Below, in pieces: positions 26,155 to 35,013 of a stretch of DNA of 64,000 nucleotides. Position 1 is the stretch's first letter; every line of letters starts with the position of its first letter. Source of the stretch: Algibacter marinivivus. Lineage in GTDB: Bacteria > Bacteroidota > Bacteroidia > Flavobacteriales > Flavobacteriaceae. Where the stretch lies: NCBI RefSeq assembly GCF_003143755.1, contig NZ_QFRI01000002.1:1-64000 (forward strand), given 5' to 3'. Under the pieces are notes generated by a model. That model was not told the DNA's origin, ran no database searches, and was given only the letters and a program-made list of their open reading frames with translations. The position numbers were made by a program, and so were the translations under genes.

Positions 26155-27180
26155 TTATTCCTTTGGAATATGTTTTGCCAAAAACCTTTCATTAGCACCA
26201 TTCAATTTATTAAATAGAACAGTACGTTTTTTGTTTAATTCTGTATTTGTTTTATTATAATCTTTTACACCTTTATTAAGCAATTTAACCTGCTCATTAT
26301 AGTTGTCTATTTGTTTTTTAGTACGTTTTCTTTCTGGCGTTTTATCTAAAGTGTTTTTTATAGTTGCAAAATTTTCATTTAAAAGTAAAAAATCAATAAG
26401 CTTTGGTACTTTATTTTCAGCTTCATCTTTATAAAATTCAAAAAAGTCTTTAGTTATATATATTATAGATTTATCTCCTTTGTAAGTTTTAAGTGTTGAT
26501 AGTTTTTCAAGGCCAGCGTTTGCTGTTTCACTTAATGCATTTGCGCTTTGTTCAATAGTCCCAATGTCTGATTTCTCCATTGCCTTCAATAAATATACTT
26601 CATTAATATATACTTTAAAATAGGTTAAATACATTTCATTATAATGTTTAAAAACTTCATTAGAAATTTTCATTTTCTTACCTAAATCTGTATCACTTTC
26701 AATAATATTTATGTTATGTTTTTTTGCATAAGCATGGAAATCTATTTCATACTGTTGTTGGGCTTCTTCCATTTTTTTATCTGCTAACTCTTGTGCTAAC
26801 ATATAGGCTTCCATTAAATCGTATGATTGTTCTGCAACTTCTTTCATATCTATAATTTTCGCATAGTCATGGTTAAGTAAATTCAAATTAAAATCCAATT
26901 GTTTTAGCACTTTGTTTTTATAATCATCACCATCAAAACCGTTAGCTTTTTGGATTTTTAAAATGGCTCGTTGCACAGTTTTAATTAAAACGCTACGTTT
27001 CCCTCTTATGGTTCTGTCTTTTTTACTATGCGCTACAGCTTTGGTGTAAGACCACATACTTTTGGATATTGCAGTATGCTCTTTACCAACAAAATTTAAA
27101 TATTCAGAAGCATTTTTAAAGCTTTGTGCGTTACAAATCATGAAAGCACTTAATAGTAATATGGTAATTTTAATTTTCAT
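26155..27180 (-). CDS. secreted helical protein, possibly LIC11966-type surface protein
   Basis: A 341-residue exported protein, signal peptide cut after NAQS (residue 20). The mature part is almost entirely helical with many charged residues (QELADKKMEEAQQQYEIDFHAYAKK; KNTLDKTPERKRTKKQIDNYNEQ) and may form long coiled coils. It resembles what is annotated as LIC11966 family surface protein, but I hold that name loosely. Its start overlaps the end of the S41 protease gene by 11 bp, so it is the second gene of that transcript and may be a partner of the protease. Confidence 0.55.
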   Translation of the reverse strand: MKIKITILLLSAFMICNAQSFKNASEYLNFVGKEHTAISKSMWSYTKAVAHSKKDRTIRGKRSVLIKTVQRAILKIQKANGFDGDDYKNKVLKQLDFNLNLLNHDYAKIIDMKEVAEQSYDLMEAYMLAQELADKKMEEAQQQYEIDFHAYAKKHNINIIESDTDLGKKMKISNEVFKHYNEMYLTYFKVYINEVYLLKAMEKSDIGTIEQSANALSETANAGLEKLSTLKTYKGDKSIIYITKDFFEFYKDEAENKVPKLIDFLLLNENFATIKNTLDKTPERKRTKKQIDNYNEQVKLLNKGVKDYNKTNTELNKKRTVLFNKLNGANERFLAKHIPKE

Positions 27181-29236
27181 GCGTATTTTTTTGTTTTAAA
27201 TTAATAAAATCCATCATTATTTGATGTGTTTCTTGAAGTGTTATATCTTTTTTTAAATCCTCCAAAATTGAGTTATTATTTTCCAAAGCAACTTCATCAT
27301 ATTGAATAATTTCCTCAGTAGATGTTGTGTTTGCAAATTTCAATTCTTTTAAATTTTGGTTAGTATCATTATTAAACCATTCCCAAAGTTTTTTATAACC
27401 ATCAACATCATTGTAAATATTGTCTAGAGTTAATGGGTATTGCTTTTTTTTATGAATATAATTTTTTAGTAATTCGATGTTCATTTTTGAAACACTCTTA
27501 AAGGTTTCACTTGCCTTAATTCGGTTATTACTTAATAGTTTTAAATTATCCAAATTATATTTTTTTCGAGGAATATATTTAATGCTAGGAGAGATAGAAT
27601 CATTGTTAAGTGCAAAACTTGAATAACTTTCTTGTGTTTTAAAATTATCATACATCGATGGTATAGCAATATCTGGAATAACACCAATTGATTGATGGCT
27701 TTTACCTGTAGGCCTATAAAATTTTTCTACTGTAAGCTTAACAAAACCTAAATCTCTTTCTTTGTCCAAAGGGAAAAGAATCTGTGCACTAGATTTACCA
27801 TGAGTTGGTGTGCCTACAATTATTGCTCTGTTATAATCTTGCATTACAGAAGCAAAAAGTTCTGAGGCTGATGCACTAAACGCATTGACTAAAACAACTA
27901 CTGGTTTAACAAATACAGATCCTCTTTTAAAGTCCTTTATAGTATACATTTCTCCATTACTATATTTAATAATAGACACAGGTCCTCTATCTATAAACAT
28001 ACCTGCCAAATCTGAGGCTTCCTTCATTGAACCACCACCATTAAATCTTAAATCTATAATTAAACCTTGAATTTTTTCTTTTTTGAGCTTGTAAATTTCT
28101 TTGGCAAAATCATTTGCCATTCCTAGGCCATTAGGTAATTCTAAGTCTGTATAAAAGCTTGGAATTTTTACATACCCAATGGTGCTATTACTTTTTATTA
28201 AATAACCTCTTATACTGTTTGTTTCAATTTCAACATTTTTTTTTGTTAACTCTATATCCAAAACTAACCCATTAGATTTTTTTATTTTGAAGATTATAGT
28301 TGGTATGGTTTCATCATTTAAATAAGCTAAAATATCTTCATTAGATACACAATAAGTTTCTAGGGTACTTGCATCATGTTTTAAAGACTTAATAATATCA
28401 TTAACTTCTAAATCTTTATTTCTAGAAGCTGGACTACCTGGAGCTATTTGGGCTATTACAATATCTCCATTGTCATTTTTAGTAGTGGTAATACCAAATG
28501 TGAACTGACTATTGGCAACATAAGTTTCAAACTGAACTTTGTTAGATGTATTGAGGTATATAGAATTTGGGTCTTGATAATTTAAAAAAGCGTTAAAGAA
28601 AGATTCTTTAACAAATTGATCTATACCGCCATTTTGATTTATAAGTTCATCAAGTAAACATAATTCGTTTTGAATAATTAGAGGCTTTACAGACTCTTCC
28701 AAATCTTTAAAATTTATTTTTATATGTTCTAATATTGAATCGTTTTCTATAAGTTTTGTAATAATATTATATCGTATTCTTTTACTCCAATATTTTTTAG
28801 CCGAATCAATACTTCCGAAATAAGAATAATTTAAATCAGCATCAAAATATAAAGTGTCTAAACCTGAATAGTCTAAAGTTTTATTTTTTAATTCTGAAAT
28901 ATATGTTTTAGAAAGTTCTATTCTTTTTTTAAGTTTATCTGTGTATAAATTTATAAACTCACAATTATTAGTATTTATATAATCATCAAATTTATAAATA
29001 TCAGCCTTAAATAGTTTGATATCAGTCTTATTAAAAAGCCTTTTATTTTCATCTAAACTATTAATGAATAATTCATAGACACTTTTAGATAAGCTGTCAT
29101 TGATTGGTTTTGGAGCATAATGGGATTCTTCAACTAGTGTTTTTAAGTGTGCTAATTGTTCACAAAATATATCATTTTGAGATAATGCATTGAGGCTTAA
29201 TAAGAATAATAAAAGGAAATAGTATTTTTTGAGCAT
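27170..29236 (-). CDS. Tsp-like carboxy-terminal processing protease (S41)
   Basis: A 688-residue exported protease. It has a signal peptide (cut near ALSQ, residue 20), an N-terminal helical Tsp domain to about 220, a PDZ domain (about 240-330, with IAQIAPGSPASR) and an S41 catalytic core: GLIIDLRFNGGGS (391-403), NAFSASASE with catalytic Ser456, and THGKSSAQ with Lys481. The Ser-Lys pair is at the usual 25-residue spacing. The C-terminal part fits the DUF3340 region. It degrades or trims periplasmic proteins. It shares an operon with the helical secreted protein. Confidence 0.9.
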   Translation of the reverse strand: MLKKYYFLLLFLLSLNALSQNDIFCEQLAHLKTLVEESHYAPKPINDSLSKSVYELFINSLDENKRLFNKTDIKLFKADIYKFDDYINTNNCEFINLYTDKLKKRIELSKTYISELKNKTLDYSGLDTLYFDADLNYSYFGSIDSAKKYWSKRIRYNIITKLIENDSILEHIKINFKDLEESVKPLIIQNELCLLDELINQNGGIDQFVKESFFNAFLNYQDPNSIYLNTSNKVQFETYVANSQFTFGITTTKNDNGDIVIAQIAPGSPASRNKDLEVNDIIKSLKHDASTLETYCVSNEDILAYLNDETIPTIIFKIKKSNGLVLDIELTKKNVEIETNSIRGYLIKSNSTIGYVKIPSFYTDLELPNGLGMANDFAKEIYKLKKEKIQGLIIDLRFNGGGSMKEASDLAGMFIDRGPVSIIKYSNGEMYTIKDFKRGSVFVKPVVVLVNAFSASASELFASVMQDYNRAIIVGTPTHGKSSAQILFPLDKERDLGFVKLTVEKFYRPTGKSHQSIGVIPDIAIPSMYDNFKTQESYSSFALNNDSISPSIKYIPRKKYNLDNLKLLSNNRIKASETFKSVSKMNIELLKNYIHKKKQYPLTLDNIYNDVDGYKKLWEWFNNDTNQNLKELKFANTTSTEEIIQYDEVALENNNSILEDLKKDITLQETHQIMMDFINLKQKNTHEN

Positions 29237-29278
29237 TCACTAATTTTCAAGAACAACTAAAGTAAGAAAAATATATTG

Positions 29279-29569
29279 TTATTCTTCTGGCTCGACAATA
29301 TTTTCAATAGCTTCAGCTAATTTAAAATCTTTATTTGTAACACCTCCTTTATCATGTGTTGATAATGAAATGGTAAGTACATTGTAAATATTTCTCCAAT
29401 CAGGATGATGATTTAGAGCTTCGCATTCAAAAGCTATTCTACTCATGGCACCAAAGCAGTCTTTAAAGTTTTCAAATTCAAATTCTGCATGAATTGCATT
29501 ATCGTAATATTCCCAATCAGGAAATCGAAGTAATTTTTTCTCAATGTCTTCTTCTGAAAGTTTACTCAT
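29279..29569 (-). CDS. phhB: pterin-4-alpha-carbinolamine dehydratase
   Basis: A 96-residue PCD/DCoH protein which dehydrates 4a-hydroxytetrahydrobiopterin. The active-site motif is LNHHPDWRN, with paired His and Pro-Asp-Trp, followed by THDKGGVTNKDFKLA, both family hallmarks. I choose the ATG at 29569 (MSKLSEED); a frame extension to 29596 adds nine residues without homology. No aromatic amino acid hydroxylase is adjacent in this window. Confidence 0.92.
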   Translation of the reverse strand: MSKLSEEDIEKKLLRFPDWEYYDNAIHAEFEFENFKDCFGAMSRIAFECEALNHHPDWRNIYNVLTISLSTHDKGGVTNKDFKLAEAIENIVEPEE

Positions 29570-29605
29570 AATAGTCAAATATTGATATACAGACAATTTA
29601 ATAAA

Positions 29606-30433
29606 TTATAATTTCAAATCCGCAAGAATATCTTCGCTTTTAATTTGAAGATGCTTTGGTAGTTTATTAAATTTTGATAAAACTGCTAAATATCTATCAT
29701 CGTTTGTAGTATAAACACGCTTATAAATAGGTGTATTCTTAAGCTCTAACGAACTTATTATCTCTTTTATAAAATCTTCATGGTGTACTAAATCATTACT
29801 TCCTAAGTGAAAGATTCCGCATTTATTTCTATTAATAATGTAATGAATTTGCTGTGTAATTTTTGAGTCTGTTGTTACATTTATTATCAAATTAGGAAAC
29901 ACTTCAATGGGTGCTTTTGCTTTTATAAATTGAATAATTTCTTGTACTCTTGGAGATTGCGAACCAAATACCATTGGTAACCTTAAGATAGTTACTTGTT
30001 TTTTAGGTAAACGCAATAACATATTTTCAATTTTTATTTTGAAATGCCCATAAACGCTATTACTATATGTTTTGTCTTGTTCGTAGCTAGGGTATTTAAT
30101 ATAAGCATCAAAAACATTTGCGGAAGACAGAAATATGATTTTTATTTTATTATGAAAGACATATTCTGTTAAATGCTGATGCAATAAAACTTGCTTTGAA
30201 AAATCGCCTCGTAATGTTGAAATAATAATGGAGGGCTTAACAATATCTAAAATTTCATAAATATCATCTTCTTCAATATTATATTGAAAAAAATGATTAT
30301 TCTTCTCGTAGGCTTTATTTGAAATGTTATAAGTTCCGTAAGTTTTAAAATAAGAGCAGAGTTCTTTATAAATAGCGCCGCCTAAAAAGCCACTGGCGCC
30401 AATAATTAATATTCTATGTTTACTTGTTGTCAT
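29606..30433 (-). CDS. SDR-type NAD(P)-dependent sugar epimerase/reductase-like protein
   Basis: A protein of about 275 residues with an N-terminal Rossmann motif (ILIIGASGFLGGAIY), IFLSSANVFDAY for the catalytic Ser region and YEQDKTYSNSVYGHFKIKIE with the Tyr-x3-Lys equivalent (YGHFK). This resembles RmlD-type dTDP-sugar reductases. ATG at 30433 (MTTSKHR) is the likely start; the frame extends to 30448. Substrate is unknown. It is 38 bp downstream of gcvT. Confidence 0.75.
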   Translation of the reverse strand: MTTSKHRILIIGASGFLGGAIYKELCSYFKTYGTYNISNKAYEKNNHFFQYNIEEDDIYEILDIVKPSIIISTLRGDFSKQVLLHQHLTEYVFHNKIKIIFLSSANVFDAYIKYPSYEQDKTYSNSVYGHFKIKIENMLLRLPKKQVTILRLPMVFGSQSPRVQEIIQFIKAKAPIEVFPNLIINVTTDSKITQQIHYIINRNKCGIFHLGSNDLVHHEDFIKEIISSLELKNTPIYKRVYTTNDDRYLAVLSKFNKLPKHLQIKSEDILADLKL

Positions 30434-30471
30434 CCCCGTCTTTTTCATCTTCTAAACAAAAACAAGCTATA

Positions 30472-31554
30472 TTAACCTTTATAAAAAGGCAACTTAACAA
30501 CTGTGGCAGGTACTGCTTTTTTACGTATTTGAATATTTATTTTACTATTTACATCTGTAAAAACAGGAGGTACGTAACCTAAACCAATACCCTTACCAAG
30601 CGAGGGACTCATAGTTCCTGAGGTTACTACACCTATAGTTTTTCCGCTTCCATCAACAATATCATAACCGTGTCTAGGAATACCACGCTCATCCAATTCA
30701 AAAGCGATTAGTTTGCGTTCTGGTCCACGTTCTTTTTCGGCTTTTAAAGCTTCAGAATTTGTAAAACCTTTTGTGAATTTTGTTATCCAACCTAATCCAG
30801 CTTCAATAGGAGAAGTGGTATCATCAATATCATTTCCATATAAACAGTAACCCATTTCTAATCGTAGTGTGTCACGGGCTGCAAGTCCAATTGGTTTAAT
30901 ACCAAAATCTTCACCAGCTTCAAGAACTTTATCCCATATTTGTTTCACCTCAGAGTTTTTACAATAAATTTCAAAGCCACCACTACCTGTGTAACCTGTC
31001 GCAGAAATAATTACATGTTCTATCCCAGCAAAATCTCCAACTACAAAATTATAAAACTTAATTACTGATAAATCATGACTAGTAATACTTTGCATAGCTT
31101 CAATAGCTTTTGGGCCTTGAATAGCCAATAAAGAATAGTCTTCGCTTAAATTACGCATAGTAGCACCAAAATCGTTTTTAGAACTTATCCAATTCCAATC
31201 TTTTTCAATGTTACTAGCGTTAACAACCAATAAATATCTTTCCGCTTTAATTTTATAAATAATTAAATCATCAACAATACCATCATCATCATTTGGCAAA
31301 CAACTGTATTGTGCTTTTCCGATAGTTAATTTTGAAGCATCATTACTGGATACTTTCTGAATTAATTCAAGTGCATGCTCGCCTTCAATTAAAAACTCAC
31401 CCATGTGAGATACATCAAAAACACCAACAGCATTCCTAACGGTTTCATGTTCTATGTTTACACCTTCATATTGTACTGGCATATTATAACCAGCAAAAGG
31501 CACCATTTTTGCACCAAGTGCTTCGTGAGTTTCAGATAAGGCAGTGTTTTTCAT
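30472..31554 (-). CDS. gcvT: glycine cleavage system T protein
   Basis: A 360-residue aminomethyltransferase, which transfers the glycine-derived methylene group to tetrahydrofolate. Family features: [12 protein letters not shown] (20-31), [13 protein letters not shown] with the folate-site Asp, [24 protein letters not shown] and [21 protein letters not shown]. The C-terminal barrel includes [17 protein letters not shown]. The other glycine cleavage genes are not in the window and no glycine riboswitch is seen upstream. Confidence 0.95.
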   Translation of the reverse strand: MKNTALSETHEALGAKMVPFAGYNMPVQYEGVNIEHETVRNAVGVFDVSHMGEFLIEGEHALELIQKVSSNDASKLTIGKAQYSCLPNDDDGIVDDLIIYKIKAERYLLVVNASNIEKDWNWISSKNDFGATMRNLSEDYSLLAIQGPKAIEAMQSITSHDLSVIKFYNFVVGDFAGIEHVIISATGYTGSGGFEIYCKNSEVKQIWDKVLEAGEDFGIKPIGLAARDTLRLEMGYCLYGNDIDDTTSPIEAGLGWITKFTKGFTNSEALKAEKERGPERKLIAFELDERGIPRHGYDIVDGSGKTIGVVTSGTMSPSLGKGIGLGYVPPVFTDVNSKINIQIRKKAVPATVVKLPFYKG

Positions 31555-31585
31555 TTACAAGAATGCTTTTAAATTTCGATTAAAG

Positions 31586-31593
31586 CAAATGTA
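31586..31593 (-). promoter_or_regulatory. putative -7 box for gcvT
   Basis: On the minus strand this reads TACATTTG, a TAnnTTTG match, 31 bp upstream of the gcvT ATG. Confidence 0.45.
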
Positions 31594-31697
31594 TAGAAAA
31601 TTAGTATTAACTTTTAGTTAAAGATTTTTAAGATTTTAAAAAAGTAAATTTTGATAGGTTATAAAGACAGTTTTAAAAAAGTAAACCCAATAGTAAT

Positions 31698-32705
31698 CTA
31701 AATTTTAACAAGCTTTTTAACGAAAATATTATTACTGTCTGAATTTGAAATAAAATAAACACCACTTTTCAAACTTGAAATATCAATAATTCTTTTTGAT
31801 GTTGTATAGTTTATTTCTCGAACTGTTATACCGTGAATATTTTTTAAAAGCAATTTTCCGTTTACTAACAAATTATCTATATGAATTTCATCCCTTGATG
31901 GGTTAGGATAAACTTTTAACGTATTTACTTTATCGAATTTGTTAATAGATAAGCTAGCGCAAGATGATTCGCTATTATTAAGATTGAATGCTGTACTATC
32001 ACTAACATCTGTTCTACGTAGTACCATTTTATCCATAAAAAAGAAACTCGATCTAGCATCTACAATTACAGAGTAATTACCGGCTGTATTAAAAGTTGCC
32101 CATATAAATCTAAAAGAATCTCCATCATTTGTATTTGTTACAAAGCCCCAGCGTTGTTCTACTGGAAGATTTACGGGGTGTCTATTCATGAAAGCTTTAA
32201 AGTACCCATTAGTACTAGAACCCACTGGACAATTCCTATCTGCATTACTATTACAATTTGGTTTTGGTTCAACAGCTAAGGCAGATGTGGCACTACTTTG
32301 TTTTGTGGCATAAAAATCATCTGCTACTATACGCAACCATGCATCATTATGTTCTCCGCCAGAAGTACCTGTGCCAATTCGCCCGCGCCATGCAAGTCTG
32401 TATGTGCCAGGGTTATTTATTTTTATGTTATAAGTTATGGGAGCACCGGTTAAAGCATTAAAAGATTGTGGTCCATCCCAATAAATATAATTAATAGTTG
32501 ATCCTGATAAATTTGGGTCAGCTTCACTACCAGTTTGCCAATTGGTACCTGTTGGCAAGTTACCTGATTCCATTTCAATAGTTAGTAATCCATTTTGCTC
32601 TTCAAATGGTAAGGTTCCGTCACATGTGGCTGTTTGAGCTAATAATTGTATACAAACAGTTGAGAATGCTAACAGGAATATTACTTGCAAAGTATTTTTT
32701 TTCAT
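31698..32705 (-). CDS. secreted protein with carbohydrate-binding-like domain and type IX sorting tail
   Basis: About 335 residues from the preferred ATG at 32705 (MKKNTLQ). It has a signal peptide cut near LLAQ, then a beta-sandwich domain resembling CBM6-type modules (LTIEMESGNLP ... INNPGTYRLAWRGRIG ... AGNYSVIVDARSSFFFMDKMVLRR), and a C-terminal Por/T9SS domain (LKVYPNPSRDEIHIDN ... ISSLKSGVYFISNSDSNNIFVKKLVKI). No catalytic domain is present, so a binding role on polysaccharide or surface is likely. It has two Cys-rich segments (PNCNSNADRNCP). Confidence 0.85.
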   Translation of the reverse strand: MKKNTLQVIFLLAFSTVCIQLLAQTATCDGTLPFEEQNGLLTIEMESGNLPTGTNWQTGSEADPNLSGSTINYIYWDGPQSFNALTGAPITYNIKINNPGTYRLAWRGRIGTGTSGGEHNDAWLRIVADDFYATKQSSATSALAVEPKPNCNSNADRNCPVGSSTNGYFKAFMNRHPVNLPVEQRWGFVTNTNDGDSFRFIWATFNTAGNYSVIVDARSSFFFMDKMVLRRTDVSDSTAFNLNNSESSCASLSINKFDKVNTLKVYPNPSRDEIHIDNLLVNGKLLLKNIHGITVREINYTTSKRIIDISSLKSGVYFISNSDSNNIFVKKLVKI

Positions 32706-32787
32706 TGCTATCAATTTATACGCTTGCAATGTCTAAAAATTAATATGTAAAACCGTCATGAGGTGTCCTGCTTTAAGGTTCAATTTG

Positions 32788-34083
32788 TTAGTCTTTTAAT
32801 AAGAAGTTTTTTAAATCATTATAAGTAGAAATAATAACTGACTTTTTTTCTTTACCTATAACCGATTTGATTTGTTCTGGCAAAGACTGTTTTTCTTTAA
32901 TAACCTCTTCAACAACATCTAAAAATTTAGTTGGATGTGCCGTTTCTAAAAACACACAATGTGCATTCGGGTTTTCTTTTAAATGAGATTTACAACCTAA
33001 ATAACCAACAGCTCCGTGTGGGTCAGCCACATAATTATAGTTGTTATAAATTTCTAACATAGCCTCACGAGTTTCATCATCAGAAAAACTATAAGAAGAT
33101 AAGTTTCCTTTTAAAGTATCAAATTGATTTTTATAAATTTCTTGAATACGAATAAAGTTACTAGGTGCACCAACATCCATAGCATTTGAAATGGTTTGAA
33201 CTGATGGTTTTGGTTCGTATAGCTGAGAAATCAAATAACGTGTTACTACATTATTAGCGTTATTTGAAGCCACAAAATGTTTAATAGGCAAACCTAGTTT
33301 TTGAGCCATCATACCTGCACAAATATTCCCAAAATTTCCACTTGGCACAGAGAAAACTATATCATCATACTTTTTATGTAACTGCTTGTAAGCAAACATA
33401 AAGTAGAATAATTGTGGCAACCAACGTGCCACATTTATAGAGTTTGCAGAAGTTAATTGCATGGTGCTAGTTAAACTCTCGTCTAAAAAAGCGGTTTTAA
33501 CCATGGCTTGACAATCGTCAAAAGTACCATTAACTTCTAAGGCTTTTATATTCTGCCCTAGAGTAGTTAGTTGCATTTCTTGAATATCGCTCACCTTTCC
33601 ACTTGGGTAAAGAATAACAACATTTACACCTTTTACACCTAAGAAACCATTTGCTACAGCACCTCCTGTATCTCCAGACGTGGCTACTAAAACAGTAACT
33701 TTATTAGTATTATCTTTATTGAAATAACCTAAACAACGTGCCATAAAACGTGCACCAACATCTTTAAAAGCCATAGTTGGCCCATGAAATAATTCCAAAG
33801 TTGAGATGTTATCGTTTAGCTTCACCACAGGAAAATCAAAAGACAAGGTTTCTTCAACAATCGTTTTTAAAATAGCTTCAGGAATTTCTGGAGAAACAAA
33901 TTGTTTAATAGCTTCAAAGGCAATTTCTGAATAGGATAAATTATCAAAATTATCCCAAAACGATTTAGGTAATGGTGTAATACTTTCTGGAAAGTACAAA
34001 CCTTTATCTGGTGCTAATCCTTTTATAACAGCATCTTTGAAAGATGTGTTTGGTGCTTTATGGTTTAGTGAATAGTAATTCAT
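32788..34083 (-). CDS. thrC: threonine synthase
   Basis: A 431-residue PLP enzyme making threonine from O-phosphohomoserine. The PLP lysine is in GPTMAFKDVGARF (about residues 100-112), phosphate-binding is TSGDTGGAVANGF and SVPSGNFGNICAGM. It is the last gene of thrA-thrB-thrC, with three bases after the thrB stop. Confidence 0.95.
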   Translation of the reverse strand: MNYYSLNHKAPNTSFKDAVIKGLAPDKGLYFPESITPLPKSFWDNFDNLSYSEIAFEAIKQFVSPEIPEAILKTIVEETLSFDFPVVKLNDNISTLELFHGPTMAFKDVGARFMARCLGYFNKDNTNKVTVLVATSGDTGGAVANGFLGVKGVNVVILYPSGKVSDIQEMQLTTLGQNIKALEVNGTFDDCQAMVKTAFLDESLTSTMQLTSANSINVARWLPQLFYFMFAYKQLHKKYDDIVFSVPSGNFGNICAGMMAQKLGLPIKHFVASNNANNVVTRYLISQLYEPKPSVQTISNAMDVGAPSNFIRIQEIYKNQFDTLKGNLSSYSFSDDETREAMLEIYNNYNYVADPHGAVGYLGCKSHLKENPNAHCVFLETAHPTKFLDVVEEVIKEKQSLPEQIKSVIGKEKKSVIISTYNDLKNFLLKD

Positions 34084-34086
34084 TTT

Positions 34087-35013
34087 TTAATCTATAATTT
34101 GTACACCTTGAGTGTTAATTTTTGAAACATGTATATCAAATTTAATTCCTGAATTTAAATATATACTTTGCATAGCTTCTTTAACATTGTTTGCAGTTTC
34201 TTGCCCTTTACTTAATGAAAATATAGAAGGTCCTGAACCAGATATTCCAGCACCTAAAGCTCCTGCGCCTAAAACAGCTTGCTTAACATCATTAAAATGT
34301 GGAATTAATTGACTTCTATGTGGTTCTACAATAACATCTTTTAACGAATCGCTTATAAGATTATAATCGTTTGTATGTAATGCATGAACCAAACTCCCAA
34401 GATTTGCCCATTGTTCTATAGCATCACTTAAAGCCACTTCTTTAGGTAATACAGCTCTAGACTCTGAAGTCTTGATTTCTATCTGTGGGTGGATAATAGT
34501 TGCATATAAGTCATCTGGAGAAGGAATTTCTAAAATTTTTAAAGGTGAAACACTTTTTACTAAAGTAAAACCTCCAAAAAGGGCAGGAGCGAGGTTATCA
34601 GCATGTTCGCATTTACTTGCTAAAGCTTCACCTTTTATAGCGAATTCTGTAAGTTGTGTTTTATTGAATGGTTTTCCTAAAAGTTCATTCATCCCAAACA
34701 CACTTCCAACTGCACTTGCAGCACTACTTCCTATACCACTTCCTGGTTTGATGTTCTTATAAATTTCAATTTCAAAACCAAAATCAAGATCAAGTGTTTC
34801 ATACATGGCTAGGGCAGAAACACCAGCAACGTTTAATTTAGCTTCATATGGCAAATCAAAATTTTCAATCTTAGTAAGATAAATTCCTTTTTTATCAGTT
34901 TTCCTTATTACCATCTCATCACCAACACTGTCTAAGCAAAAACCTAAAACATCAAATCCGCAAGATACATTGGCTACGGTTGCTGGAGAAAATATTTTTA
35001 TTTCGTTCATCAT
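34087..35013 (-). CDS. thrB: homoserine kinase
   Basis: A 308-residue GHMP kinase phosphorylating homoserine. The ATP-binding motif is KPGSGIGSSAASAVG (about 88-103), motif 3 is GAGALGAGISGSGPSIFSL and the N-terminal SPATVANVSCGFDVLGF is typical. The frame begins immediately after the thrA stop (TAA ATG ATG); either Met is possible. Translation is likely coupled to thrA. Confidence 0.95.
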   Translation of the reverse strand: MMNEIKIFSPATVANVSCGFDVLGFCLDSVGDEMVIRKTDKKGIYLTKIENFDLPYEAKLNVAGVSALAMYETLDLDFGFEIEIYKNIKPGSGIGSSAASAVGSVFGMNELLGKPFNKTQLTEFAIKGEALASKCEHADNLAPALFGGFTLVKSVSPLKILEIPSPDDLYATIIHPQIEIKTSESRAVLPKEVALSDAIEQWANLGSLVHALHTNDYNLISDSLKDVIVEPHRSQLIPHFNDVKQAVLGAGALGAGISGSGPSIFSLSKGQETANNVKEAMQSIYLNSGIKFDIHVSKINTQGVQIID